Notes under the pieces: model-generated | What the model was told of the DNA's origin: nothing | Databases searched by the model: none | Seen by the model: the letters and a program-made list of their open reading frames with translations, nothing else | Assembly (NCBI GenBank): GCA_040394635.1 | Contig: JBEBRW010000026.1 | Span: 1-64,000, forward strand | Origin: UBA5239 sp040394635 | Lineage (GTDB): Bacteria > Verrucomicrobiota > Lentisphaeria > Victivallales > Victivallaceae | Direction: 5' to 3' | Length of the DNA stretch: 64,000 nt | Position numbers and translations under genes: made by a program | In this document: positions 14,282 to 22,681 of the stretch, piece after piece | Position numbering within the stretch: the stretch's first letter is position 1 | Layout of the letters: each line of letters starts with the position of its first letter

Positions 14282-14447
14282 AACATTTACTCCTGCTGTT
14301 TCGCCCCTCGGGCGCGCCCTGTAACCGCGACCGGCAACGTGCCGCTGCGGTGTCTGTTCCATATTATAATGTCAGATCGGGGAATTTCAAACAGAATTTA
14401 AACAAATCGTTATTTTTTAAATAGTTTTAAAAAATTTAAACTTTCCC

Positions 14448-14475
14448 TTGTTTTTTTAAATAAAAACTGTATAAT
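14448..14475 (+). promoter_or_regulatory. Sigma-70-type promoter of the LacI gene
   Basis: TTGTTT (14448-14453) and a perfect TATAAT (14470-14475) are separated by 16 bases. The start codon at 14483 is only seven bases past the -10 box and no ribosome site is visible, so the transcript may be leaderless. The 14360-14470 region is very AT-rich with repeated AATTTAAAC words, suitable for regulator binding. Confidence 0.65.
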
Positions 14476-14482
14476 ATATGAT

Positions 14483-15466
14483 ATGAAAAAGAATGGCAAT
14501 ACAACTTTGGAAATGCTGGCCGAAAAACTCGGTATCTCGAAAGGTACCGTGTCGCTGGCCCTGAACGATAAGCCCGGCGTGAGCAAGCGCACCCGCGAGC
14601 TGGTCATGAAGTGCGCCTCGGAAATGAACTACAAAAGTTTCGCCGGGGGCCCCGAAACCAGGCAGGTCGGCGTGATCCTGCCGCAGCTGAACAGTTCGTT
14701 CGTCAGTGAGGTTCTCGCCGGTATTGAAAAGGTGGCGGGCGAACAGGATTACGACGCCATCGTCCACACCATCGAGGGGCGCTATTTCAAGGGCGACCAG
14801 GTCATCGGGCGCATTGCCGACAAAGTGGATGGATTTATCACTTATACCGGAGTCATCAGCAAGAAACTGCAGAAAATGCTGGATGAGAAAAATATTCCAG
14901 TCGTCTGCCTGGGCCCGGAGAAGCTTATCGGACTCCCGAGCATTTCGGTGAATAACCGGGCGGCTTGCGAACAGGTGATTCATCACCTCGCGGAGCTGGG
15001 ACACCGCAATATCGTTTATTGTCACAGCATGTCGCGCTACAGTGAATTGCGGCTGCTGTACAGCCGGGCCGCTGCTGAAAAACTGGGTATAAAGTTAACG
15101 CTTTGTCTGGTGGAAAGTGAAACCTCGCCGGAAGTCGGATATTATGCGTTTTCCAAATTCCTGGCCGAAAATCATCAGTTTACCGCGGTCGTCTGTACCA
15201 GCGATTTCATCGCGGGCGGCGTGCTGCAGGTGCTGAACGACGCGGGAATCAAAGTACCGCTGGATGTGTCGCTGGTCGGGTTCGACGGCCTCAGCTGGAC
15301 CAAACTGCTGACTCCTCCCCTGACCACGATTCAGCAGCCGCGCCAGGAGCAGGGCGAAGCCGCCATGCATCTGCTGATCGAGCTGATGAAGGGCAATAAA
15401 ATCGATCATTATGTTTTGGATTCGACATTTATCATAAGAAACTCAACCGCAAAGGTGAAATCATGA
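14483..15466 (+). CDS. LacI family transcriptional regulator
   Basis: A 327-residue repressor-type regulator. The N-terminal helix-turn-helix (LEMLAEKLGISKGTVSLALN) and hinge (SEMNY) are followed by a periplasmic-binding-protein-like sugar sensor (QVGVILPQLNSSF; LVGFDGLSW; LTTIQQP). It is the first gene of a four-gene operon and its stop overlaps the next start (ATGA), so it probably regulates itself and the three oxidoreductases. It is divergent from the isomerase gene, which may share control. The inducer is unknown. Confidence 0.93.
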   Translation: MKKNGNTTLEMLAEKLGISKGTVSLALNDKPGVSKRTRELVMKCASEMNYKSFAGGPETRQVGVILPQLNSSFVSEVLAGIEKVAGEQDYDAIVHTIEGRYFKGDQVIGRIADKVDGFITYTGVISKKLQKMLDEKNIPVVCLGPEKLIGLPSISVNNRAACEQVIHHLAELGHRNIVYCHSMSRYSELRLLYSRAAAEKLGIKLTLCLVESETSPEVGYYAFSKFLAENHQFTAVVCTSDFIAGGVLQVLNDAGIKVPLDVSLVGFDGLSWTKLLTPPLTTIQQPRQEQGEAAMHLLIELMKGNKIDHYVLDSTFIIRNSTAKVKS

Positions 15467-16305
15467 AAAAGATAGGATTTATCGACCTTTTCATCGACGA
15501 ATGGCATGCCAATAATTATCCGGGCTGGTTCAGCAAGGACAAGCGCGCCGGTGAATTCGAATTGTATATGGCTTACGAAGAATACACCAAACCGGGCAGT
15601 CTGCCGCTGGCGCAATGGTGCGAAAAGTTCGGTTGCAAGCCGGCGAAATCCATCGCGGAAGTCGTCGAAGCCTGCGATGCGCTGTGCGTCTTGGCCCCCT
15701 CAAATCCGGAAGCCCACGAGAAACTCGCCGAGCTCCCCTTGAAGAGCGGCAAGCCGGTTTATATCGACAAACCGTTCGCCCCGAACAAAGCCGCCGCCGA
15801 ACGCATGTTTGAGCTGGCCGCCAAGCACAACACCCCCATGTTTTCGTCGTCCGCACTGCGCTTCGGCGACCAGCTACTTGCACATGTGAAGGGCACCGAC
15901 AACAAGCCGACCAACTCCGTCGTCACCTGGGGCGGCGGCAGCAATTTCCCGGAATACGCGATCCATCAGCTTGAAATGATTGTTTCCGTGCTCGGCACCG
16001 GCGCCAAACGGATCATGTATTACGGCAACGGCAACACCGATATGGCGGCTATCGAATACAACGACAACCGCCGTGCCACCTTGAATATGTGCAAAGTCGG
16101 ATTTGGCGCCATCGCCTGCGGCGACACCAGTTCGCTGGTGATGCCGAATATGACCAATACGTTCGAAAACCTGATCGCCGCCATCCTGGATTTCTATGCC
16201 GGTGGCGCGACCCCGGTCCCCAAAGAACAAACCATTGAAATAGCCGCCATGCTCGACACGGTCATCCGTGCGTCGAAAGATCCGGGCAAGTGGCTGGAGG
16301 TTTAA
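15463..16305 (+). CDS. Gfo/Idh/MocA-like oxidoreductase (short)
   Basis: A 280-residue protein with the Gfo/Idh/MocA layout but a divergent N-terminal half. There is no classic GxGxxG at the start (KKIGFIDLFIDEWHANNYPG). The later elements are recognisable: DALCVLAPSNPEAHEKLAE, the GKPVYIDKPFAPNK lysine motif, and a C-terminal alpha/beta domain (NSVVTWGGGSNFPEYAIHQ). It is shorter than the usual 330-400. It overlaps lacI by four bases. It is probably a cytoplasmic NAD(P)-dependent sugar dehydrogenase or a partner subunit. The substrate is unknown. Confidence 0.75.
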   Translation: MKKIGFIDLFIDEWHANNYPGWFSKDKRAGEFELYMAYEEYTKPGSLPLAQWCEKFGCKPAKSIAEVVEACDALCVLAPSNPEAHEKLAELPLKSGKPVYIDKPFAPNKAAAERMFELAAKHNTPMFSSSALRFGDQLLAHVKGTDNKPTNSVVTWGGGSNFPEYAIHQLEMIVSVLGTGAKRIMYYGNGNTDMAAIEYNDNRRATLNMCKVGFGAIACGDTSSLVMPNMTNTFENLIAAILDFYAGGATPVPKEQTIEIAAMLDTVIRASKDPGKWLEV

Positions 16306-16315
16306 GGAGTATCTC

Positions 16316-17656
16316 ATGTCCAAAGGCGTTATAATCGCAGGTGCCGGCCGCGGGTTGCTCTTTGCCAGGCTGATTGCGGCGGCGAACCCGGAGTTTCGGG
16401 CGCGCGTCGTCGAGAACGGTCTGGAATGGACGCAGATCGCGTCTTCCACCAATATGCACCTGATCGACCGCCGCGTCGCCGCTGTCGTCGATATCAATGA
16501 AAAAATTCACCCCGGCATCCGCAGTGAACTGGATGGTTACGGCCTGACCGAAACCGCCATTTACTGCACGCTTGAGGAAGCGCTGGCGAAGATTCCGGAA
16601 TCGGAAGCGGACGCGGTCATGATTATCACGCCGAACGCCACGCATGCGGATTTGACCGAGCTTGCGCTGCGTCATCACCGCCATGTGTTTCTGGAAAAAC
16701 CGGTGGCGACCTCGTGGGAGGAAGTCCGCCGTATCGCCCGGGCCGCCGCCGATAGCCCGGACCGGCTGGTACTGCCGGGTTTCGTGCTGCGTCACTCGGC
16801 TTTTTACCGCCGCGTCAAGGAAATCTGTGCGGGCGGCAGCCTCGGCAAAATCGCCATGGTTCAGGCCGACGAACGGCTATTCCTCGAGCATAGCATCAGC
16901 TACCGCCGCGGCTGGCGGCGCAAAATCGCCGCGACCGGCGGTTCGATGAACGAAAAATGCTCGCACGACCTCGACATCCTCTGCTGGATCAAGCAGCCGG
17001 ATGCAGTGCCCACGGCGGTCTTTTCGCTGGGCGGGCAGGTCCTGTTTCCGCCGCGTCCCGACACGCCGGAAAACTGCTCCCGCTGCAGCGACTCGACCTG
17101 TCCTTTCCGCCTGACGCCGGAGAAGCTGTGCTGTGCGCAGGGCAGTTTCAAGCGCGACCTCGGCGACGTCGACCGCTGCGTGTACCATACCGACGCCGAC
17201 GTGAAGACCGACCAGAGCGCCACCATCCTGTTTTCGGACGGCAGCCAGGCGATTTTCACCATGCTCATGTACAGCGGCAAGCCGGGGCGCACGCTGCTGC
17301 TCCACGGCACCGAGGGCATGCTGGAGGGCGACTTCGAAAGCGGCAAGATCACCGTGCATAATTACCGCACCCGCGAGGAACTGAATTATTCGATCCCGTC
17401 ACGCCGCTGGCACGGCGGGGGCGACGCCATGATGCTTAACGATTTCTTCGACAGCATCGACCGCGGCGACACCCCCATCAGCACTCTTGCCGACGGCGCC
17501 ACCGCCACCCGTCTCGCCCTCGCTGCCGACCGCAGCGCCGAGGAGCACCGGCTGGTCTCGCTGGACGAGTTTCCCTGGCCCGAAAACTGCGCTATGAACG
17601 ATCATGGCGACAAAATATTTACAAACACGATTCAACAAGGAGAATCTGCAGTATGA
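16316..17656 (+). CDS. Gfo/Idh/MocA family oxidoreductase
   Basis: A 446-residue NAD(P)-dependent oxidoreductase. The Rossmann start is GVIIAGAGRGLLFA, followed by ADAVMIITPNATHADL and the catalytic lysine motif HVFLEKPVAT. A cysteine-rich insertion (CSRCSDSTCPF, then CC at about residue 275) is unusual for the family and could bind a metal. The ATG at 16316 is chosen over the longer open frame because AAGGAG precedes it by about 10 bases and it starts right at the Rossmann strand. The 3' end overlaps the next gene by four bases. It belongs to the LacI-controlled operon; substrate unknown. Confidence 0.88.
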   Translation: MSKGVIIAGAGRGLLFARLIAAANPEFRARVVENGLEWTQIASSTNMHLIDRRVAAVVDINEKIHPGIRSELDGYGLTETAIYCTLEEALAKIPESEADAVMIITPNATHADLTELALRHHRHVFLEKPVATSWEEVRRIARAAADSPDRLVLPGFVLRHSAFYRRVKEICAGGSLGKIAMVQADERLFLEHSISYRRGWRRKIAATGGSMNEKCSHDLDILCWIKQPDAVPTAVFSLGGQVLFPPRPDTPENCSRCSDSTCPFRLTPEKLCCAQGSFKRDLGDVDRCVYHTDADVKTDQSATILFSDGSQAIFTMLMYSGKPGRTLLLHGTEGMLEGDFESGKITVHNYRTREELNYSIPSRRWHGGGDAMMLNDFFDSIDRGDTPISTLADGATATRLALAADRSAEEHRLVSLDEFPWPENCAMNDHGDKIFTNTIQQGESAV

Positions 17657-18675
17657 GCAAGAAATTCAAAGTATGTGTCGTCGGCGGAGGCGCCATCGCC
17701 CAGGGAAGCCACATCCCCGGTTATGCCGCAAATCCGGACTTCGAACTGACCGCCATTGCCGACCCCTGTGCCAAATCGCTGGAACAGGTCCGCGCCAAAT
17801 GGCAGTTCAAGAAAGAGTATTCCGACTACAAAGAAATGATCGAAACCGAGAAGCCGGACGTGGTCTCCGTCTGTACCCCCAATAAATTCCATGCTGAAAT
17901 CGCTATTTTCGCCCTTGAACACGGCGCTGATATCGTGCTGGAAAAGCCGATCGCGCTCTCCATGGCCGACGGCGAAGCCATCAAGGCCGCCGGGGAACGC
18001 ACCGGCAAGCGGATTTTCGTCTGTTTCTCGCACCGCTTCAACGATATGATCTCGGCCGCCAAGAAAGCCATTGACGAAGGCAAAATCGGCAATCCCTACA
18101 TGTTCCGCGTCCGCTTCGCGCATAACGGTCCGTGGCCGGGCTGGGCGAAAACCGACTGGTTCTACAACCCGGAAGTCGCCGGCGGCGGTGCGCTGCTCGA
18201 TATGGCCGTTCATGCTTTCGACATCATTCGCTACCTGATCGGCGACGTGACCGCGGTCAGCGCCAAAGCCGCCACCCTCCGCAAGGATATCAAGCTCGAC
18301 GACAACATCGTCGCCCTGCTCGAAGTCGGTGACAGCTGCATGGGTTATGTGGATGCGGGCTGGACCTGTCCCGCCGGATTCAACGGCGTGGAAATCATGG
18401 GCGACAACGGCTTCATGCTGGTTGATTACGCCAAGGGCAAAGTCTCCGCCACCTGCGGCGTAACCTCGCCGGACGGCACCATGAAGATGACCGAAACCGT
18501 AATCCACGAGGGCGGTTCCCGTCCGCATTGGGGCAACCAGATGGCGGCATTTACCAAGATGATCGCCGAAGGCGCCAAGCCCTCTCCGGGCATCGCCGAA
18601 GGTCTCGAAGCCCTGAAAATTACTCTTGCCTGCTACGAATCCAGCGCGACCGGCAAGCGGATCAATATCGACTGA
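17653..18675 (+). CDS. Gfo/Idh/MocA family oxidoreductase
   Basis: A 340-residue canonical member. The nucleotide-binding start is KVCVVGGGAIAQGSH, then PDVVSVCTPNKFHAEIA, catalytic-lysine motif DIVLEKPIALS, and GGALLDMAVHAFDIIRYL in the substrate domain. The ATG overlaps the preceding stop. It is the last gene of the LacI operon and is followed by a strong intrinsic terminator. Three oxidoreductases in a row suggest sequential oxidation of a sugar or polyol, with an isomerase encoded divergently. This pathway is inference. Confidence 0.92.
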   Translation: MSKKFKVCVVGGGAIAQGSHIPGYAANPDFELTAIADPCAKSLEQVRAKWQFKKEYSDYKEMIETEKPDVVSVCTPNKFHAEIAIFALEHGADIVLEKPIALSMADGEAIKAAGERTGKRIFVCFSHRFNDMISAAKKAIDEGKIGNPYMFRVRFAHNGPWPGWAKTDWFYNPEVAGGGALLDMAVHAFDIIRYLIGDVTAVSAKAATLRKDIKLDDNIVALLEVGDSCMGYVDAGWTCPAGFNGVEIMGDNGFMLVDYAKGKVSATCGVTSPDGTMKMTETVIHEGGSRPHWGNQMAAFTKMIAEGAKPSPGIAEGLEALKITLACYESSATGKRINID

Positions 18676-18686
18676 TCGAATTCAAA

Positions 18687-18736
18687 CGAGGTGTCCCAAT
18701 GGTTTATCCAAACTGTTGAGGACACCTCGAATTTTA
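18687..18736 (+). terminator. Intrinsic terminator of the oxidoreductase operon
   Basis: A perfect ten-base stem, CGAGGTGTCC (18687-18696) with GGACACCTCG (18720-18729), is followed by AATTTT. It begins 12 bases after the stop codon of the last oxidoreductase gene. Confidence 0.85.
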
Positions 18737-18747
18737 TCTCCGTCCTT

Positions 18748-18807
18748 CCGCCTTAGAGGCGGGCAACGTTCCGCCGTTGCATCGCGTCCGGGTAGCACCC
18801 GGTGGCG
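18748..18807 (-). repeat. Three-hairpin intergenic repeat, copy 2
   Basis: Inverted relative to copy 1. Stems: CCGCC/GGCGG (18748-18752 with 18758-18762), GCAACG/CGTTGC (18763-18768 with 18775-18780) and CCGGG/CCCGG (18788-18792 with 18798-18802). The middle stem differs in sequence from the other copies but keeps full pairing. The element sits between convergent genes. Confidence 0.8.
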
Positions 18808-18818
18808 GGTTGTTTCTT

Positions 18819-18852
18819 TTAACTCTTAACTCTTAATTCTTAACTCTTAACT
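18819..18852. repeat. Short tandem heptamer repeat
   Basis: Five head-to-tail units of the heptamer TTAACTC (one TTAATTC variant; the last unit ends in G). The complementary GAGTTAA-type heptamers occur beside repeat copy 1 at 6340-6358 and weakly at 6543-6553, so the heptamers seem to travel with the three-hairpin element. Confidence 0.7.
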
Positions 18853-18854
18853 GA

Positions 18855-19550
18855 TTAGAGTAATTTCAGACGGGAGGAATTGCGTTTCAGCCAGGTGTTG
18901 CACTGTTCATGTTCCGGGCACATCTTTTCCACCAGTTCCCAGAAACGCGAAGAATGATTGAGCTCAACCAGATGCGCGAGCTCGTGCATGATGATATAAT
19001 CGATCACCTCCGGCGGGCATTGAATCAAGCGCCAATTGAAATGCAGCGACCCGTGCGCCGAGCATGACCCCCAATTGGTACTGGCGTCATTCAAATTCAA
19101 ACGCCGGTATTCGTAACCGTATTGAAGCGCGATTTCGCGGCAGCGCTTGTCCAGATATTTGAGCGCCTGCCGCTGCATCCAGCTGATCAGGAGCTCCTTG
19201 GCTCTGGATGAAAGTTCTTCCGCCACGATAAAGGCGTTGTCGAACTTGATCGAATGGCTGCCGCTGTCGCCGAACATCAACGGATACGGTTTCCCAAGGT
19301 AATAAAATTCCTCGCCCGCGGCAAATGAATGCGGCGGATTCTGCTGTGCCGCCCGGACTTTCTGTTTGATCCAGGATTCGTATTTGATCAGGAAGCGTTC
19401 GATCTCCTCCTGAGCGACAAAGGTCGGCGCCCGGACGATTACCTCGCCCAGGTGGTTAACCTGCACAGTCAGCTTCCGCCGCCGCGGTGAACGGATCAGC
19501 GTGTATTCAATATCAGAGATTGACTCTCGCTTCGGGCTTGACGCGGACAA
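18855..19550 (-). CDS. YgjP-like (DUF45) metallopeptidase
   Basis: A 231-residue YgjP/WLM-type zinc metallopeptidase. The C-terminal motif HELAHLVELNHSSRFW contains the HExxH zinc site and a downstream ligand. The STNWGSCSAHGSLHFNW segment is also typical of the family. The only start in the open frame before the conserved region is TTG at 19550, which overlaps the upstream cyclophilin gene by 38 bases; a later non-standard start is possible. Co-transcription with the cyclophilins is likely. The cellular substrate is unknown. Confidence 0.85.
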   Translation of the reverse strand: MSASSPKRESISDIEYTLIRSPRRRKLTVQVNHLGEVIVRAPTFVAQEEIERFLIKYESWIKQKVRAAQQNPPHSFAAGEEFYYLGKPYPLMFGDSGSHSIKFDNAFIVAEELSSRAKELLISWMQRQALKYLDKRCREIALQYGYEYRRLNLNDASTNWGSCSAHGSLHFNWRLIQCPPEVIDYIIMHELAHLVELNHSSRFWELVEKMCPEHEQCNTWLKRNSSRLKLL

Positions 19551-20091
19551 TTTCTTTGATCACTATATTTTCAACCGGGACATCATCATGAGGTCCGCGG
19601 CTTCCGGTTTTGACATTCTGGATTTTTTCCACCACGTCCATACCGCTCACGACCTTGCCGAACACGCAATAACCCCAGCCCCGGGTATTTTTCCCGGTGT
19701 GATTCAGGAAGTCATTGTCGTTGGTGTTGATAAAGAACTGTGCGGTGGCACTGTGCGGGTCCGGAGTTCGGGCCATGGCGAGGGTGCCTTTGACGTTTTT
19801 CAGCTTGTTGTCGGCTTCGTTCGCGACCGGGGCGTCGGTGCTTTTCTGCTTGAACTTGGTATCGAAACCGCCGCCCTGGACCATGAAATCCTTGATGACG
19901 CGATGGAAAATCGTATCATTGTAGAATTTTTTGTCCACATAGGACAGGAAGTTTTTCACGGTCGCCGGGGCTTCCTTGTCGAACAGCTGGACGGTAATGT
20001 CGCCCATCGAAGTTTTGATGATGACATTGTCCTCGGCATAAACGGCCAGCGCCGCCAGCATCATGGCACAAAATACGAAAAATTTACGCAT
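19513..20091 (-). CDS. Exported cyclophilin-type peptidyl-prolyl isomerase
   Basis: Catalyses proline cis-trans isomerisation. A signal peptide (MRKFFVFCAMMLAALAVYA, cleavage likely before Glu-Asp) directs it to the periplasm. The cyclophilin core follows: FHRVIKDFMVQGGGFD, TLAMARTPDPHSATAQFFIN and YCVFGKVVSGMDVVEKI, all active-site segments. At 192 residues it is normal for an exported single-domain cyclophilin. It is nine bases downstream of the cytosolic paralogue, evidently a local duplication that split the two compartments. Confidence 0.93.
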   Translation of the reverse strand: MRKFFVFCAMMLAALAVYAEDNVIIKTSMGDITVQLFDKEAPATVKNFLSYVDKKFYNDTIFHRVIKDFMVQGGGFDTKFKQKSTDAPVANEADNKLKNVKGTLAMARTPDPHSATAQFFINTNDNDFLNHTGKNTRGWGYCVFGKVVSGMDVVEKIQNVKTGSRGPHDDVPVENIVIKEIVRVKPEARVNL

Positions 20092-20099
20092 GTTTCACC

Positions 20100-20600
20100 T
20101 CATTCCGCTCTGGTTGCTTCTTTGATGACGACATTGTCGGTCGGCACGTCGCGATGACCGCCGCGGCTGCCGGTGGCGACACCCTTGATCTGGTTCACTA
20201 TGTCCATGCCGTCGACCACTTTGCCGAACACGCAATAGCCGAATCCCTGCGGCACGGGAGCCTGGAAATCGAGGAAATTGTTGTCCTTGACGTTGATGAA
20301 GAACTGGGCGGTGGCGCTGTGCGGGTCGTTGGTGCGGGCCATGGCGAGGGTGCCGGTCTGGTTGCTGATGCGGTTGTCGGCTTCGTTGACGACGGGCTTG
20401 CGGGTCTGTTTCTGGGAGAACGACTCGTCGAAACCGCCACCCTGAATCATGAAGCCGTCGATCACACGGTGGAAGATGGTGCCGTTGTAGAAGCCGTCGT
20501 CTACGTACTGCAGGAAATTCTTCACGGTTTGCGGGGCTTCGGCATCGAAGAGTTCGATGGTAATATCGCCGAAATTGGTTTTCATCAGGACTTTGCTCAT
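20100..20600 (-). CDS. ppiB: Cytosolic cyclophilin peptidyl-prolyl isomerase
   Basis: A 166-residue single-domain cyclophilin without a signal peptide. The active-site segments FHRVIDGFMIQGGGFD, TLAMARTNDPHSATAQFFIN and FGYCVFGKVVDGMD are intact. It lies first in a three-gene - strand operon (cytosolic cyclophilin, exported cyclophilin, YgjP). A GAGG ribosome site is about nine bases before the ATG at 20600. PpiB is the closest named member; the symbol is by family only. Confidence 0.93.
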   Translation of the reverse strand: MSKVLMKTNFGDITIELFDAEAPQTVKNFLQYVDDGFYNGTIFHRVIDGFMIQGGGFDESFSQKQTRKPVVNEADNRISNQTGTLAMARTNDPHSATAQFFINVKDNNFLDFQAPVPQGFGYCVFGKVVDGMDIVNQIKGVATGSRGGHRDVPTDNVVIKEATRAE

Positions 20601-20957
20601 GGTTTTACCTCAAATTGAATGTTACAGATGATGAAAAGATAGACGCTCTTTTGTTATTTGCAACTGCCGGGGGCAAAAAAAATCCGGAGAAAAATATTTT
20701 GCGGGTTTGAAAATCGGCCATTCCGGCAGTACTTTACATTCTTAACAGTGAAGTTATCAAGGTCAAAACTGGCAAGATGAAAATTATTACGGAAAAACTG
20801 GTTCTCGTATGACGCCCGGCAAGGCCGGGAACTTCGTGAATGCAGTTTTTCTGTCAAGCAGCCAGATCACAGCCGCTCCGGGGATAACTGTAATTCCGAA
20901 ATTCCATGCCCTGCTCCGTATTGTACTTTGACAAAAAAAGGAAAACCGGAGACCCAA
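20601..20957. other. Intergenic region between ppiB and ilvB
   Basis: 357 bases between divergent genes. It holds the candidate ppiB promoter and a short GC hairpin CCCGGC-AAG-GCCGGG (20815-20829) without a T-run, about 130 bases before ilvB. I see no tRNA, riboswitch or convincing leader peptide. Short open frames on the - strand here look like chance. Confidence 0.6.
20636..20663 (-). promoter_or_regulatory. Candidate promoter of the cyclophilin operon
   Basis: On the - strand TTGCAA (20663-20658) and TATCTT (20641-20636) are separated by 16 bases, about 35 bases before the ppiB start codon. The match to consensus is moderate. Confidence 0.4.
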
Positions 20958-22679
20958 ATGAGTGAAGAAAAACACGAAAACGACGGAATGATGAAAGGTA
21001 GTGAGATTGTGATCAATTGCCTGAAGCGGCAGGGAGTCGACACCGTATTTGCCTATCCGGGCGGCGCGGCGATTGACCTCCACCAGGCGCTTATCGATTC
21101 CGGTATTCGAGTTATTCTGCCCCGTCATGAACAGGGCGGGGCGTTCGCGGCCGGCGGCTACGCCAGGGTTTCCGGCAAGACCGGAGTCTGCGTGGCGACC
21201 AGTGGACCGGGAGCGACGAACCTGCTCACCGGGCTCGCGGACTGCTTCTCAGACTCGATCCCGGTGGTGTTCATCACCGGCCAGGTCGGCGCCAGCTTGA
21301 TCGGCAAGAACGCGTTTCAGGAAATCGACATCATCGGCATGACCCGCCCGATCGTCAAGCACAGTTATCTGGTGCTGGACATCAAGGACCTGCCGCGCAT
21401 CATCAAGGAAGCCTTCATGGTGGCGGCGAACGGCCGTCCGGGCCCGGTCCTGATCGACCTGCCGAAAAATATTCAACAGCAGCAGTGCGTGCCGGATTTC
21501 AATGCCGACATCATTATGCCCTATAAGCCGAAACCGCTGGCGACCCCGGAAGATATCAAGGCCATTCGTGAGGCGATCCGCCACTCGAAGAAACCGTGTA
21601 TCTACTTCGGCGGCGGCGTTATTTCGTCCGGAGCGTCCGACGAACTGCGGAGGTTCATCGACCTGTACAATATCCCGGCGGTGTCCACTATGATGGGGCT
21701 CGGCGCGGTGCCGATCGGCCATCCGCTCTACCTGCGCTGGCTGGGCATGCACGGGGCCACTTACGCCAATTACGCGGCCAATGAATGCGATCTGCTGCTG
21801 GCCTTCGGCGCACGGTTTGACGACCGGGTGACCGGAAATCCGATGACCTTCGCGGCCGGAGCCACCATTGTCCACGTCGATATCGACAACTCCGAGATCA
21901 ACAAGAACAAGCAGGCCGATATCGGCGTCCGCGCCGATATTCTCGACGTGCTCAAAGAACTGAACAAGGCCCCGGTCCGTCAGGATTACACCGACTGGCT
22001 GGCGCAGATCGATAAATGGCGCAAGGCATTTCCGCTGGACTTCGCCGAGCGTACCGACATCATCCAGCCGCAGCGGGTGGTCGAGCGCCTGTATGAACTG
22101 ACCAAGGGCGAAGCGGTGATCGTGCCCGGCGTGGGCCAGCACCAGATGTTCTCCGCTCAATTCTATAAATTCAAATATCCGCGGCAGTTCCTGACCTCGG
22201 GCGGACTCGGCAGCATGGGCTTCGGATTGCCCGCCGCCATGGGCGCCAAGGTCGCCTGTCCCGAAAAACTGGTCATCAACATCGACGGCGACGGCAGCTT
22301 CCAGATGAATATCCAGGAGCTCGGCACCATCCATATGGAAGAAATCGACGTGAAAATGGTGATTCTGAACAACCAGCATCTCGGCATGGTCGCCCAGTGG
22401 GAGGACTGCTTCTACGGCGGCCGCCGCGGCAATACGGTGCTGAAAAATCCGCTGGTCGAGCGTCCGTACCCGGACTTCGTCACCATCGCCAAAGGCTACG
22501 GCATCCCCGGGCGCGAAGTTTACAAGCTCGAGGACCTGGATTCCGCGTTGCAGGAAATGCTCGACAACCCGGGTCCCTTCCTGCTGGACATCCACACCGA
22601 CTATGAAGAACACGTGTTGCCGATGATCCCGGCCGGGAAAGATTATAAAGCGACTATCTCGAGGCATGTAAAGAAATAA
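20958..22679 (+). CDS. ilvB: Acetolactate synthase large subunit
   Basis: A ThDP-dependent enzyme condensing pyruvate (or with 2-oxobutyrate) for branched-chain amino acids. The catalytic Glu lies in PRHEQGGAFAA, the ThDP/Mg motif is GDGSFQMNIQELGTI, and a GARFDDRVTG segment is in the central FAD domain. The 573-residue length fits. The ATG at 20958 is chosen because CGGAGA precedes it; the frame could start ten codons earlier. No regulatory subunit ilvN follows; the next gene is an unrelated membrane protein. Biosynthetic ALS is favoured over the catabolic AlsS type because of the FAD-domain motif, but not proven. Confidence 0.92.
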   Translation: MSEEKHENDGMMKGSEIVINCLKRQGVDTVFAYPGGAAIDLHQALIDSGIRVILPRHEQGGAFAAGGYARVSGKTGVCVATSGPGATNLLTGLADCFSDSIPVVFITGQVGASLIGKNAFQEIDIIGMTRPIVKHSYLVLDIKDLPRIIKEAFMVAANGRPGPVLIDLPKNIQQQQCVPDFNADIIMPYKPKPLATPEDIKAIREAIRHSKKPCIYFGGGVISSGASDELRRFIDLYNIPAVSTMMGLGAVPIGHPLYLRWLGMHGATYANYAANECDLLLAFGARFDDRVTGNPMTFAAGATIVHVDIDNSEINKNKQADIGVRADILDVLKELNKAPVRQDYTDWLAQIDKWRKAFPLDFAERTDIIQPQRVVERLYELTKGEAVIVPGVGQHQMFSAQFYKFKYPRQFLTSGGLGSMGFGLPAAMGAKVACPEKLVINIDGDGSFQMNIQELGTIHMEEIDVKMVILNNQHLGMVAQWEDCFYGGRRGNTVLKNPLVERPYPDFVTIAKGYGIPGREVYKLEDLDSALQEMLDNPGPFLLDIHTDYEEHVLPMIPAGKDYKATISRHVKK

Positions 22680-22681
22680 TC

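Noticed and set aside
14290..14345. A possible fourth, degenerate three-hairpin repeat
   Set aside because: It has CGCCC/GGGCG and CGGC/GCCG stems and a GGCGAAAC edge, but lacks the conserved CCGGG hairpin; too weak to list as a feature.
20601..20957. Riboswitch or T-box leader before ilvB
   Set aside because: Only one small hairpin without a T-run is present; no conserved T-box or other aptamer core was seen.
20654..21128. Short - strand open frames in the ppiB-ilvB gap
   Set aside because: No ribosome site, no recognisable domain, and one overlaps the start of ilvB.
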